A stretch of 29,658 bases of DNA, taken from NCBI GenBank assembly GCA_900539145.1, contig UQAX01000036.1:1-29658 (forward strand), given 5' to 3'. A program made the translations under genes and the position numbers. Positions 14,638 through 21,436 of the stretch are shown piece by piece (the first letter of the stretch is position 1; each line of letters opens with the position of its first letter). The notes under the pieces are model-generated. The model worked only from the letters and a program-made list of their open reading frames with translations. It was not told where the DNA came from and ran no database searches. The stretch comes from an uncultured Blautia sp. GTDB lineage: Bacteria > Bacillota > Clostridia > Lachnospirales > Lachnospiraceae.

Positions 14638-14666
14638 ATTATAAGGAGATGAGAGAGGGAAATCAA
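14638..14666 (-). promoter_or_regulatory. Putative sigma-A promoter of nagA
   Basis: On the complement, TTGATT (14661-14666) and TATAAT (14638-14643) are separated by 17 bases, and the start would be near 14631. A second TATAAT-like sequence lies about 10 bases further downstream. Confidence 0.65.
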
Positions 14667-14711
14667 CTGTTTAAAGAAGGAATATTGAAATGTGATTTTC
14701 TATTATAAAGT

Positions 14712-14745
14712 AAAAAAGGGCAGCCGTTGGATTTCAACGACTGCC
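14712..14745 (-). terminator. Terminator of the first rubrerythrin gene
   Basis: On the complement, GGCAGTCGTTG pairs with CAACGGCTGCC (14735-14745 with 14719-14729, one G-U), loop of 5, followed by TTTTTT. Confidence 0.9.
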
Positions 14746-14754
14746 TCTTGCTAT

Positions 14755-15366
14755 GCGGAGGATTTACATTATAGATTAACCAAAGTATCTCTTTAAGAGA
14801 CCTTCGAAAGCTTTACCGTGACGAGCTTCGTCTCTAGCCATTTCGTGAACTGTGTCATGGATAGCGTCAAGGTTAGCAGCTTTTGCACGTTTTGCTAAGT
14901 CAAATTTACCGGCAGTAGCGCCGTTTTCAGCTTCAACACGCATTTCCAAATTTTTCTTTGTGCTGTCAGTAACAACTTCACCTAATAATTCAGCGAATTT
15001 AGCAGCGTGTTCAGCTTCTTCCCAAGCAGCTTTTTCCCAGTATAAACCGATTTCAGGATATCCTTCTCTGTGAGCAACTCTAGCCATAGCTAAGTACATA
15101 CCAACTTCAGAACATTCACCTTCGAAGTTTGCTCTTAAATCAGCTAAGATGTCTTCGCTAACGCCCTGAGCAACACCTACAACGTGTTCAGCAGCCCAGC
15201 TTCTTTCTTCAGACTGTTCTACAAATTTTTCAGCGCCTACGCCGCAAACTGGACATTTTTCTGGAGCTGCATCGCCTTCATGAACATAACCACATACACT
15301 ACATACAAATTTTTTCATAATAATAATCTCCTTTTCATTTAAATAATTTTGCTATGAAATCTGGCA
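14755..15366. repeat. 612-bp direct duplication, copy 1
   Basis: This stretch, covering the whole rubrerythrin gene plus its ribosome site and leader, recurs at 16028-16639 (offset 1273). Read by eye, the only difference is a C/T at 14767/16040. Flanking sequences diverge sharply at both ends. Confidence 0.93.
14776..15318 (-). CDS. rbr: Rubredoxin-first (reverse) rubrerythrin, copy 1
   Basis: 180 aa with AAGGAGAT before the start. An N-terminal rubredoxin domain with two CxxC Fe(SCys)4 motifs (CSVCGY 6-11, CPVCGVG 22-28) precedes a four-helix diiron domain. The diiron ligands lie in FEGECSE (about 69-75), EKAAWEEAEH (about 99-108) and ARDEARHGKAF (about 161-171). This reverse domain order is typical of clostridial stress rubrerythrins, which reduce H2O2 (and O2) with electrons from NADH through rubredoxin oxidoreductases in the cytoplasm. 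It is preceded by a promoter with a PerR-box-like dyad. The protein is identical to the copy at 16049-16591. Confidence 0.95.
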   Translation of the reverse strand: MKKFVCSVCGYVHEGDAAPEKCPVCGVGAEKFVEQSEERSWAAEHVVGVAQGVSEDILADLRANFEGECSEVGMYLAMARVAHREGYPEIGLYWEKAAWEEAEHAAKFAELLGEVVTDSTKKNLEMRVEAENGATAGKFDLAKRAKAANLDAIHDTVHEMARDEARHGKAFEGLLKRYFG

Positions 15367-15392
15367 TTGCCAGGTTTTTTTAAAGTAATAAC

Positions 15393-15439
15393 AGTAATGA
15401 TTACTATTTTAATTTAACATACTTGACTATATTTGTCAA
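15393..15439 (-). promoter_or_regulatory. Promoter and PerR-box-like dyad of rubrerythrin copy 1
   Basis: On the complement, TTGACA (15434-15439), a 17-base spacer and TAAATT (15411-15416) form the promoter. The perfect dyad AGTAAT-G-ATTACT (15393-15405) lies at the expected start point, where a repressor would block it. The consensus PerR box is TTATAAT-N-ATTATAA; this site is similar in layout, not identical. Confidence 0.6.
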
Positions 15440-15843
15440 CTACTTTTTAATAATTCTTTTTCATTTAAACAGTCATTGCATAATCCATAAAAAGTAGTAG
15501 TCTGGTCTGTTATTCTTCCATCAATATTAGCAGCAACTTTCTTTACCATACAGTCGAACTCATTGTTTTCCACATCCTGTATACAATGGCAATGTGTGCA
15601 GATAAAATGACTGTGCGGTTTCGTATTGCAGTCAAAGCGGTCAGGGCTGTTTCCGGTGGAAATCTTTGCAATTTCACCAAGCTCCACTAAAAGTGACAGA
15701 TTACGATATACAGTTCCCAGACTGATATTTGGAAATTCACGTTTAATTTCAGCATACACTTGGTCTGCAGTAGGGTGTTCCTTACATTTTTGAACATATT
15801 CCCGAATACATTCTCTTTGTCGGCTGTATTTCAAAGTAGCCAT
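15436..15843 (-). CDS. perR: Fur-family peroxide regulator, PerR-like
   Basis: 135 aa from ATG 15843, preceded by AAAGGAGA; a longer frame starts at a TTG at 15870. An N-terminal winged helix (HPTADQVYAEIKREF, SLGTVYRNLSLL at about 43-54, a Fur-family hallmark) precedes a C-terminal metal domain. Regulatory ligands RFDCN and PHSHFIC (about 75-87) fit the PerR His/Asp site. The structural zinc uses CTHC (about 87-90) and CNDC (about 122-125). PerR with Fe or Mn represses peroxide-defence genes until H2O2 oxidises its histidines. Lying between two rubrerythrin genes, with its own similar operator, strongly suggests PerR over Fur or Zur. Its stop codon overlaps the -35 of the first rubrerythrin promoter. 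Confidence 0.82.
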   Translation of the reverse strand: MATLKYSRQRECIREYVQKCKEHPTADQVYAEIKREFPNISLGTVYRNLSLLVELGEIAKISTGNSPDRFDCNTKPHSHFICTHCHCIQDVENNEFDCMVKKVAANIDGRITDQTTTFYGLCNDCLNEKELLKSS

Positions 15844-15881
15844 ATATTCTCCTTTCTGCCAGAAAAACAACTGACGAATTA

Positions 15882-15935
15882 AATAATAGTAATTGTTATT
15901 GATATTATACTATCATATTGGATTAAAATAGTCAA
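15882..15935 (-). promoter_or_regulatory. Promoter and operator-like site of the perR gene
   Basis: On the complement, TTGACT (15930-15935), a 17-base spacer and TAGTAT (15907-15912) form the promoter. An imperfect dyad AATAGTAATTGTTATT (15885-15900) lies just downstream of the start point. The same arrangement is seen at both rubrerythrin promoters and implies autoregulation. Confidence 0.5.
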
Positions 15936-15963
15936 GTATAAAAATGAAATTTATGAAAAATAG

Positions 15964-15992
15964 AAAAAGGCTGCTGAATTAAGCCTTTTTTT
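15964..15992 (-). terminator. Terminator of the second rubrerythrin gene
   Basis: AAAAAGGCT and AGCCTTTTT form a short stem around a 9-base loop, with a T-run on either strand. It separates rubrerythrin copy 2 from the perR promoter. Confidence 0.75.
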
Positions 15993-16027
15993 AAAAAGAA
16001 TACACTTAATCCAACAACCTTTTGTCA

Positions 16028-16639
16028 GCGGAGGATTTATATTATAGATTAACCAAAGTATCTCTTTAAGAGACCTTCGAAAGCTTTACCGTGACGAGCT
16101 TCGTCTCTAGCCATTTCGTGAACTGTGTCATGGATAGCGTCAAGGTTAGCAGCTTTTGCACGTTTTGCTAAGTCAAATTTACCGGCAGTAGCGCCGTTTT
16201 CAGCTTCAACACGCATTTCCAAATTTTTCTTTGTGCTGTCAGTAACAACTTCACCTAATAATTCAGCGAATTTAGCAGCGTGTTCAGCTTCTTCCCAAGC
16301 AGCTTTTTCCCAGTATAAACCGATTTCAGGATATCCTTCTCTGTGAGCAACTCTAGCCATAGCTAAGTACATACCAACTTCAGAACATTCACCTTCGAAG
16401 TTTGCTCTTAAATCAGCTAAGATGTCTTCGCTAACGCCCTGAGCAACACCTACAACGTGTTCAGCAGCCCAGCTTCTTTCTTCAGACTGTTCTACAAATT
16501 TTTCAGCGCCTACGCCGCAAACTGGACATTTTTCTGGAGCTGCATCGCCTTCATGAACATAACCACATACACTACATACAAATTTTTTCATAATAATAAT
16601 CTCCTTTTCATTTAAATAATTTTGCTATGAAATCTGGCA
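16028..16639. repeat. 612-bp direct duplication, copy 2
   Basis: The second copy of the segment at 14755-15366, with one difference seen. Upstream promoter sequences and downstream terminators are unrelated between copies, so the duplicated unit is the leader plus coding region only. Confidence 0.93.
16049..16591 (-). CDS. rbr: Rubredoxin-first (reverse) rubrerythrin, copy 2
   Basis: 180 aa, identical in protein and apparently in DNA to copy 1 at 14776-15318, with the same rubredoxin CxxC pairs and diiron ligands. It is the promoter-distal neighbour of perR (- strand order: this gene, perR, copy 1) and has its own promoter and terminator. Two identical genes under separate but similar promoters would raise the dose of peroxidase in a strict anaerobe. 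Confidence 0.95.
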   Translation of the reverse strand: MKKFVCSVCGYVHEGDAAPEKCPVCGVGAEKFVEQSEERSWAAEHVVGVAQGVSEDILADLRANFEGECSEVGMYLAMARVAHREGYPEIGLYWEKAAWEEAEHAAKFAELLGEVVTDSTKKNLEMRVEAENGATAGKFDLAKRAKAANLDAIHDTVHEMARDEARHGKAFEGLLKRYFG

Positions 16640-16661
16640 AAACCAGTGTTAAAACAATAAT

Positions 16662-16708
16662 AATAATGATTACTGTTTTAATATAATATACTTAACGAAA
16701 AAAGTCAA
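16662..16708 (-). promoter_or_regulatory. Promoter and PerR-box-like dyad of rubrerythrin copy 2
   Basis: On the complement, TTGACT (16703-16708), a 17-base spacer and TATATT (16680-16685) form the promoter. The dyad AATAAT-G-ATTACT (16662-16674) covers the expected start point, at the same place as in copy 1. Confidence 0.6.
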
Positions 16709-16820
16709 GTATATTTTTGAAATTGTTTTATATGATGCCAAAATTAAAAGGTCTTTTCATAGTATTAGCAAAAATAAAAAAGTTAATCTTTGCCTTGATT
16801 TTTAAAAAAATAAGGTGTAG

Positions 16821-16922
16821 TATAATAAATATCAATAAGTGGTATTAAAAACTACTTATAAAGATAAATAAAACCACAAAAGAGTATTCGAAAGAAAAAA
16901 GTATCATATACTATCTTTATAA
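16821..16922 (+). promoter_or_regulatory. -10 box and folded leader of the hemolysin III gene
   Basis: TATAAT at 16821-16826 (-35 unclear; TTGATT lies 20 bases upstream) would start RNA near 16833. A hairpin follows at once (ATAAGTGGT 16835-16843 with ACTACTTAT 16851-16859). An 11-bp inverted repeat (16856-16866 with 16912-16922) shares bases 16856-16859 with that hairpin and ends just before the ribosome site AAAGGAG. Confidence 0.45.
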
Positions 16923-16941
16923 AAGCAAAGGAGTGACTGAC

Positions 16942-17604
16942 ATGAAACTGAAAATTAAAGACCCCGGAAGTGCAATTACCCATTTTATCGGATGTATTAT
17001 GGCGATTTTAGCTGCTTTGCCGCTGCTTTGGAAAGCGGCAAGAGAGCCGGATTATATCCATATTATTGCGATGAGTATTTTTATATTGAGTATGATTTTA
17101 CTATATGCGGCAAGTACGATTTATCATACGGTAAATTCAACAGAAAAGGTAAATCGCAGACTCCGCAAGCTAGACCACATGATGATTTTTATTTTAATCG
17201 CAGGGAGTTATACACCGGTTTGTCTGATTGTTTTGAAAGGAAAGACAGGATTGCTGCTGTGCGCTGCTGTGTGGATTACGGCAATTATCGGAATTATTGT
17301 AAAAGCGTGCTGGATTACATGCCCCAAGTGGTTTTCTTCTGTAATTTATATTGGAATGGGCTGGCTGTGCGTATTTGCTTTTGTTCCGATTGTACATTCT
17401 CTCTCGCCGGCAGGGTTTGGATGGCTTTTGGCAGGAGGAATTATTTATACAGTAGGAGGAATTATTTATGCGCTGAAGCTTCCTATTTTTAATTCCCATC
17501 ATAAAAATTTTGGTTCTCATGAGATTTTTCATCTCTTTGTAATGGGAGGAAGCGTTTGTCATTTTATTGTGATGTATTTCTTTGTAATGCCTATGCCGGC
17601 ATAA
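16942..17604 (+). CDS. Hemolysin III / TrhA family membrane protein (PAQR superfamily)
   Basis: 220 aa from ATG 16942, 8 bases after AAAGGAG; a GTG at 16933 overlaps that site. Seven hydrophobic segments are visible. Family residues are present: SAITHFIGC at the N-terminus (about 10-18), AASTIYHTVN (about 53-62), the LDHMMIF motif (about 77-83) and a C-terminal SHEIFHLFV (about 193-201). These His, Ser and Asp residues form the PAQR metal site. Despite the name, members are not generally toxins; in bacteria TrhA has been linked to membrane-lipid homeostasis. The gene is monocistronic, with a structured leader and a terminator. Confidence 0.92.
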   Translation: MKLKIKDPGSAITHFIGCIMAILAALPLLWKAAREPDYIHIIAMSIFILSMILLYAASTIYHTVNSTEKVNRRLRKLDHMMIFILIAGSYTPVCLIVLKGKTGLLLCAAVWITAIIGIIVKACWITCPKWFSSVIYIGMGWLCVFAFVPIVHSLSPAGFGWLLAGGIIYTVGGIIYALKLPIFNSHHKNFGSHEIFHLFVMGGSVCHFIVMYFFVMPMPA

Positions 17605-17633
17605 GATGTGTAAAAAGAGAAAAGAATGTGGAT

Positions 17634-17683
17634 AAAGCAGATAAAAAAAATCCTTTTGTGGATGAAATTTTATCTGCTTTTTG
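17634..17683. terminator. Terminator between convergent hemolysin III and HAD genes
   Basis: AAGCAGATAAAA (from about 17634) pairs with TTTTATCTGCTT (about 17668-17679) and runs into a T-rich stretch. Inner ATCC/GGAT pairing extends the stem. T-runs occur on both sides. Confidence 0.8.
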
Positions 17684-17694
17684 CAGAAATAAAA

Positions 17695-18489
17695 TTAAAT
17701 CAGTCCGAAATGCTCCATAGCTTTGTAAATACCATCTTCTTCAACAGAAGCAGTAACATAGGAACAAATATCTTTAATAGGCTGCGAAGCATTTCCCATA
17801 GCAATACTGTTTGGAACAGCTTCTAACATTGCTCTGTCATTTTCGCTGTCACCGAAAACGTAACAATCTTCTTTAGACTTCCCAAGATATTTGCAAAGAA
17901 AGTCAATGCCGCTTGCTTTGGAAAATCCTTTTTGAATGATTTCATACATATTATTAGAACGGTCTATGCACTGGAAGTATTGAGATAAGTAGGCTTTTAG
18001 TTTTTCGTTTTCCGGTGTGGGAGGAAGCATTGCAAGAATTTTATCATAAGTAAGGGTATCACTGTGTAAAATGTCTTCAATGTTTTCACCTTTAATTTGG
18101 AAAAGCTTTTCGGCTGCATCAATCCATTTTTCAGCATTTGGGAGAGTATAATCAAAATAAACAGCATGAGATGCTTCGTAAAGTACAGAAACTTTATATT
18201 CACGTAGCTTATATACAAGCTCTTTACAAAATGTATTAGTGAGTTTCTGGGAAAAAAGTTCTTTATCATGAAGAAAAATATTGATGCCGCAGCCGCAGAC
18301 ATAGCCGTCAAAATTCAAATCAGTTATTTTTTTAGGAAGGCTGGTTTTGGTTCGACCGGTATTGATAAAGAGAAGATGTCCGTTTTCACGGGCTTTTTTT
18401 AAGGCAAGCTTTGCGCTTTCAGGCATAACGCCGGGACCTTCTGTGATGAGTGTGCCGTCTATATCAAAAAATAAAAGTTTGGAAGTCAT
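17695..18489 (-). CDS. HAD-superfamily (Cof/IIB) sugar-phosphate-type phosphatase
   Basis: 264 aa with AAAGGA about 10 bases before the start. HAD motif I is FFDIDGTLI (7-15, nucleophile D9 and acid D11), motif II is FINTGRT (about 56-62), the motif III lysine is near GFSKASGIDFL (about 187-197), and motif IV is VFGDSENDRAML (about 209-220). The IIB cap between motifs II and III fits Cof-type enzymes, which remove phosphate from sugar phosphates or cofactors in the cytoplasm. The substrate cannot be deduced. It is divergent from spoVT, with 205 bases between them. Confidence 0.93.
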   Translation of the reverse strand: MTSKLLFFDIDGTLITEGPGVMPESAKLALKKARENGHLLFINTGRTKTSLPKKITDLNFDGYVCGCGINIFLHDKELFSQKLTNTFCKELVYKLREYKVSVLYEASHAVYFDYTLPNAEKWIDAAEKLFQIKGENIEDILHSDTLTYDKILAMLPPTPENEKLKAYLSQYFQCIDRSNNMYEIIQKGFSKASGIDFLCKYLGKSKEDCYVFGDSENDRAMLEAVPNSIAMGNASQPIKDICSYVTASVEEDGIYKAMEHFGLI

Positions 18490-18600
18490 AGAAAAAATAT
18501 CCTTTCTGGTAATAGCTTTAAATTTCTGTATTCTATGGGGTATTTTAGGACAGAATGGGAATATTGTAAAGTATTAATCAAGTCAAAATCGTATCAAAGA

Positions 18601-18653
18601 TTGACATGATTTGATGAGTAAATGTATAAAAATTCCTTCCTGTACAGATACTA
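18601..18653 (+). promoter_or_regulatory. Overlapping promoter candidates of spoVT (sigma-A- and sigma-G-like)
   Basis: TTGACA (18601-18606) with TATAAA (18625-18630), spacer 18, looks like a sigma-A promoter. GTATA (18624-18628) with GATACTA (18647-18653), spacer 18, fits the sigma-G pattern GHATR-N18-CATNHTA with one mismatch. spoVT is a forespore sigma-G gene in B. subtilis, so the second is biologically expected. The sequence does not decide between them. Confidence 0.4.
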
Positions 18654-18694
18654 TTTCCAGAAATGGAAATTTTAACAGATGGAGGAATTTTTTT
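18628..18694 (+). promoter_or_regulatory. Terminator-like inverted repeat enclosing the spoVT ribosome site
   Basis: AAAAATTCCT (18628-18637) pairs perfectly with AGGAATTTTT (18683-18692), and the stem can continue with TC/GG and CTGT/ACAG after a small bulge. The ribosome site GGAGG (18681-18685) is inside the 3' arm, and the T-run ends at the start codon. An inner hairpin, ATTTCC/GGAAAT, fills the loop. Confidence 0.6.
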
Positions 18695-19240
18695 ATGAAA
18701 GCGACAGGAATTGTAAGAAGAATTGACGATTTAGGCCGAGTAGTAATTCCAAAGGAAATCAGAAGAACTTTAAGAATAAGAGAAAGCGACCCAATGGAAA
18801 TCTTTACGGACAGAGAAGGACAGATTATTTTGAAGAAATATTCTCCTATCGGTGAGCTGAATACGTTTGCGAAAGAATATACAGAAGCGTTGGCACAGGC
18901 AGCAGGCTGTATGGCATGTATCGCAGATAAGGATCAGATTATTGCAGCGGCAGGAAACGGATGGAGAGAATACGAGCAGAAAACCATTAGCAGGGAACTG
19001 GAAGAACAGATTTCAGATAGAAAAAATATTTGCGCCGCAGAGCAAAAAGAATTTATCAGAATTATTGAGGGAGACAAAATGGAATATGCGTCTCAGGTAG
19101 TATGGACAATTACCTGTGCGGGAGATGCGGTTGGAGCAGTGATTATTTTAGAAAAAGAGGGTGGTCGTAAGTTTACAGATACAGAACCAAAATTGGCACA
19201 GGCAGCAGCAGGATTTCTGGGGAGACAGATGGAACAATAG
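18695..19240 (+). CDS. spoVT: Stage V sporulation regulator SpoVT
   Basis: 181 aa from ATG 18695, 9 bases after GGAGG; the frame is open from 18611, but that part is leader. Residues 1-50 form an AbrB-type swapped-hairpin DNA-binding domain with the near-invariant MKATGIVRRIDDLGRVVIPK start. Residues about 55-180 form a GAF-like domain, as in B. subtilis SpoVT (178 aa). SpoVT is a tetrameric regulator that tunes sigma-G genes in the forespore and represses its own gene. The full-length match makes other AbrB paralogues (AbrB, Abh, about 95 aa) unlikely. It is monocistronic and ends at a strong terminator. Confidence 0.95.
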   Translation: MKATGIVRRIDDLGRVVIPKEIRRTLRIRESDPMEIFTDREGQIILKKYSPIGELNTFAKEYTEALAQAAGCMACIADKDQIIAAAGNGWREYEQKTISRELEEQISDRKNICAAEQKEFIRIIEGDKMEYASQVVWTITCAGDAVGAVIILEKEGGRKFTDTEPKLAQAAAGFLGRQMEQ

Positions 19241-19256
19241 TAAAAATAAGATAGAT

Positions 19257-19313
19257 AAAATTCAGCCATAGAGCGGTGCGTTGATGTGAACGGTTGCTTA
19301 TGGCTGAATTTTT
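19257..19313. terminator. Bidirectional terminator between spoVT and pncB
   Basis: A perfect 14-bp stem (AAAATTCAGCCATA 19257-19270 with TATGGCTGAATTTT) surrounds a 28-base loop, with T-runs on both strands. It serves both convergent genes. Confidence 0.9.
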
Positions 19314-19326
19314 AATAAATTCTTTT

Positions 19327-20790
19327 CTATTCAATAGAAGCCTGTCCGACTTTTTTTAAAAGGTCTGATTTTATTTTATAAAGCTCATCAGACAAATCTA
19401 CATAAACCTCCTGTGGGTTGGCAAAACGTCTTGTTTCGTCCCATAAAGTATTCAACTCTTTGCGGCAGATTTCCTGAATTTCCATGACAGAAGGTGAGGT
19501 ATAAACACATTCTCCTTTCAGGAACACCGGTACGAGAAGTTCTCGTAAAGTGTATGAGCCGCCCGGAATTTTTGTCTTTTTCCATGTGGCAATAGGGTCA
19601 AAAATAATCATATCTTCATCAGGATTAAATACTTCGTGTTCCATACAGATTAAATCAGCACGGATTTTTCCGGTTTGCTTATCATAAATTCTTTGAATAG
19701 TTTTATTTCCCGGATTTGTGATTTTTTCAATGTTTTCGGAAAGCTTGATTTTCGGTATAAAATCAGCATCATCTTTATTCTTAATAGCAGCCAATTTGTA
19801 AACACCGCCAAAAGCCGGATTATCATTACAGGTAATCAGATTTGTTCCTACTCCCCATGAATTGATTTTTGCGCCCTGAGCTTTTAAGCTTTCAATTAAA
19901 TATTCGTCAAGGTCGCTGGAAGCGGAAATAATAGCATCTTCAAAACCGGCGTCAGACAACATTTTATAAGCTTGTTTGGACAGGTATGCCAAGTCGCCGC
20001 TGTCAATGCGAATACCATAGCCTTTTAAATCAATACCGGAGTCTCTCATTTCTTTAAATACACGAATGGCATTAGGGACACCGGAATTTAAAACATCATA
20101 AGTATCTACTAATAAAATACAGGCATTTGGATAAAGCTGGGCATAGGTTTTAAATGCTGTGTATTCGTCAGGAAAACTCATAATCCAACTGTGGGCGTGA
20201 GTTCCTTTTACAGGAACTTGGAACATCTGTCCGGTAAGTACGTTGGAAGTACCGATGCAGCCGCCGATAACAGCGGCTCTTGCGCCATAGAGTCCTGCAT
20301 CAGGTCCCTGTGCACGGCGAAGTCCAAATTCCATAATGCCATCGCCTTTTGCTGCGTAAACAACACGGGAAGCTTTTGTGGCAATCAGACTTTGATGGTT
20401 CAGCAGATTTAAAATAGCTGTTTCAATTAACTGAGCTTCCATAACAGGTGCAATTACTTTTAAGAGAGGTTCTCTTGGGAAGACAACCGTTCCTTCGGGA
20501 ACAGCATAAATATCACCTGTGAAATGAAAGCCTCTTAAATATTCCAGAAAGTCTGTATCGAAAATTTTCAGGCTTTTTAAATAATCGATGTCATCCGGGG
20601 AGAAATGGAGGTCACGCACATATTCAATAATTTGCTCCAATCCAGCAGCAATGGCATAGCCACCGCCACAGGGATTTTTCCTGTAAAAGGCATCGAAAAC
20701 AACAATTTGGTCTGTGGGATTTTTGAAATATCCCTGCATCATAGTCAGTTCATATAAATCAGTCAATAATGTCAGATTTAAAGCTCTCAT
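19327..20790 (-). CDS. pncB: Nicotinate phosphoribosyltransferase
   Basis: 487 aa from ATG 20790, 9 bases after AAGGAG on the complement; a GTG frame opens at 20835 but lies before the site. The enzyme joins nicotinate to PRPP with ATP to make nicotinate mononucleotide, in the Preiss-Handler route to NAD. Visible features are TDLYELTMMQGYF (10-22), RRAQGPDAG (about 158-166), the phosphorylatable His in THAHSW (H200), DTYD, GIRIDSGDL and SASSDLDE. Length fits the longer Gram-positive form. Two palindromic repeats lie in its short leader. The downstream neighbour is spoVT, convergent, so pncB ends its own unit. Confidence 0.96.
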   Translation of the reverse strand: MRALNLTLLTDLYELTMMQGYFKNPTDQIVVFDAFYRKNPCGGGYAIAAGLEQIIEYVRDLHFSPDDIDYLKSLKIFDTDFLEYLRGFHFTGDIYAVPEGTVVFPREPLLKVIAPVMEAQLIETAILNLLNHQSLIATKASRVVYAAKGDGIMEFGLRRAQGPDAGLYGARAAVIGGCIGTSNVLTGQMFQVPVKGTHAHSWIMSFPDEYTAFKTYAQLYPNACILLVDTYDVLNSGVPNAIRVFKEMRDSGIDLKGYGIRIDSGDLAYLSKQAYKMLSDAGFEDAIISASSDLDEYLIESLKAQGAKINSWGVGTNLITCNDNPAFGGVYKLAAIKNKDDADFIPKIKLSENIEKITNPGNKTIQRIYDKQTGKIRADLICMEHEVFNPDEDMIIFDPIATWKKTKIPGGSYTLRELLVPVFLKGECVYTSPSVMEIQEICRKELNTLWDETRRFANPQEVYVDLSDELYKIKSDLLKKVGQASIE

Positions 20791-20803
20791 ATCATAGCGC
20801 TCC

Positions 20804-20852
20804 TTTGCATTTTGTGCAATCAGCTTGTTTTGCACTTTGTGCAGATATTATA
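20804..20852 (-). promoter_or_regulatory. pncB -10 box and two tandem TTTGCA-type dyads
   Basis: On the + strand, TTTGCATTTTGTGCA (20804-20818) and TTTGCACTTTGTGCA (20829-20843) differ at one position and start 25 bases apart; each contains a TGCA/TGCA dyad. On the complement the -10 TATAAT is at 20847-20852, so the start point falls in or next to the first dyad. The second dyad abuts the ribosome site. Confidence 0.55.
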
Positions 20853-20869
20853 CCACGTGCGCAGAAGAA

Positions 20870-21436
20870 TTAAAAGGTTTGTGTTAACTTCATTCCGTGA
20901 TATTCCTCTAAAGTAAGTCCTGTAAGAGAAAGATATAGGGAAAGTGTTTTGCCTACAAACCGAATATGCCATGGCTCAAATGGATATCCGGTAATATGCT
21001 CTTTTCGTTTGGGATAGCGCAGGATAAAGCCATGAATGGGTGCATGTGCTTTTAACCATTTTCCTTCTTTTGTATCAGAGAAGCTTTCTTCTAATTCAAA
21101 GTTTAAAGAAGGGCAGGAAACGTCAAGGGCAAGACCGCTTTGGTGTTCGCTGGTTCCCGGAGCTGCCACAGCCGTACTATTTCTTTTTAAGGCATTTTCA
21201 TATAATTGTTTTTGGCTTAGATAAGAACGATATCCGGAAACACCTACGAGAGAAATATGGTCTAAGGAAGCCTGTTCAAATAAAGCTTTTGCTGCTGTGG
21301 CAGCGTCAATATCCAGCATTTTGCGTTCCTCATTGGCGGAGGGAGCAAAGGGGATTTGTGCAGTTGTAAGGTGAGTCGGTATATAATCAAATGCTAAAGG
21401 GACAGAAGGGTTAATAAGCTGCGTATAGGAAAACAT
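20870..21436 (-). CDS. M15-family D-Ala-D-Ala carboxypeptidase-like protein (VanY/DdcY-like)
   Basis: 188 aa if started at ATG 21436, which follows AGGTG on the complement. The frame stays open to 21652 with an added hydrophobic segment, but that start has no ribosome site. The M15B zinc peptidase motifs are intact: VSGYRSYLSQKQLY, S-x-H-x(2)-G-x-A-x-D (SEHQSGLALD) and EPWHIRF. Such enzymes trim the last D-Ala from wall peptides. No signal peptide is seen on the short form, which is odd for a wall enzyme. It lies 79 bases upstream of pncB on the same strand and may be co-transcribed with it. Confidence 0.85.
   Translation of the reverse strand: MFSYTQLINPSVPLAFDYIPTHLTTAQIPFAPSANEERKMLDIDAATAAKALFEQASLDHISLVGVSGYRSYLSQKQLYENALKRNSTAVAAPGTSEHQSGLALDVSCPSLNFELEESFSDTKEGKWLKAHAPIHGFILRYPKRKEHITGYPFEPWHIRFVGKTLSLYLSLTGLTLEEYHGMKLTQTF

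Noticed and set aside
15361..15382. Small hairpin CTGGC-ATT-GCCAG followed by T7, as a + strand terminator
   Set aside because: Nothing is transcribed toward it on the + strand. It lies in the - strand leader of rubrerythrin copy 1, and copy 2 keeps only a short CTGG/CCAG version.
16992..17492. 166-codon + strand frame inside the hemolysin III gene
   Set aside because: It is an out-of-frame shadow rich in Cys, Tyr and Arg; the other frame gives a complete family match.
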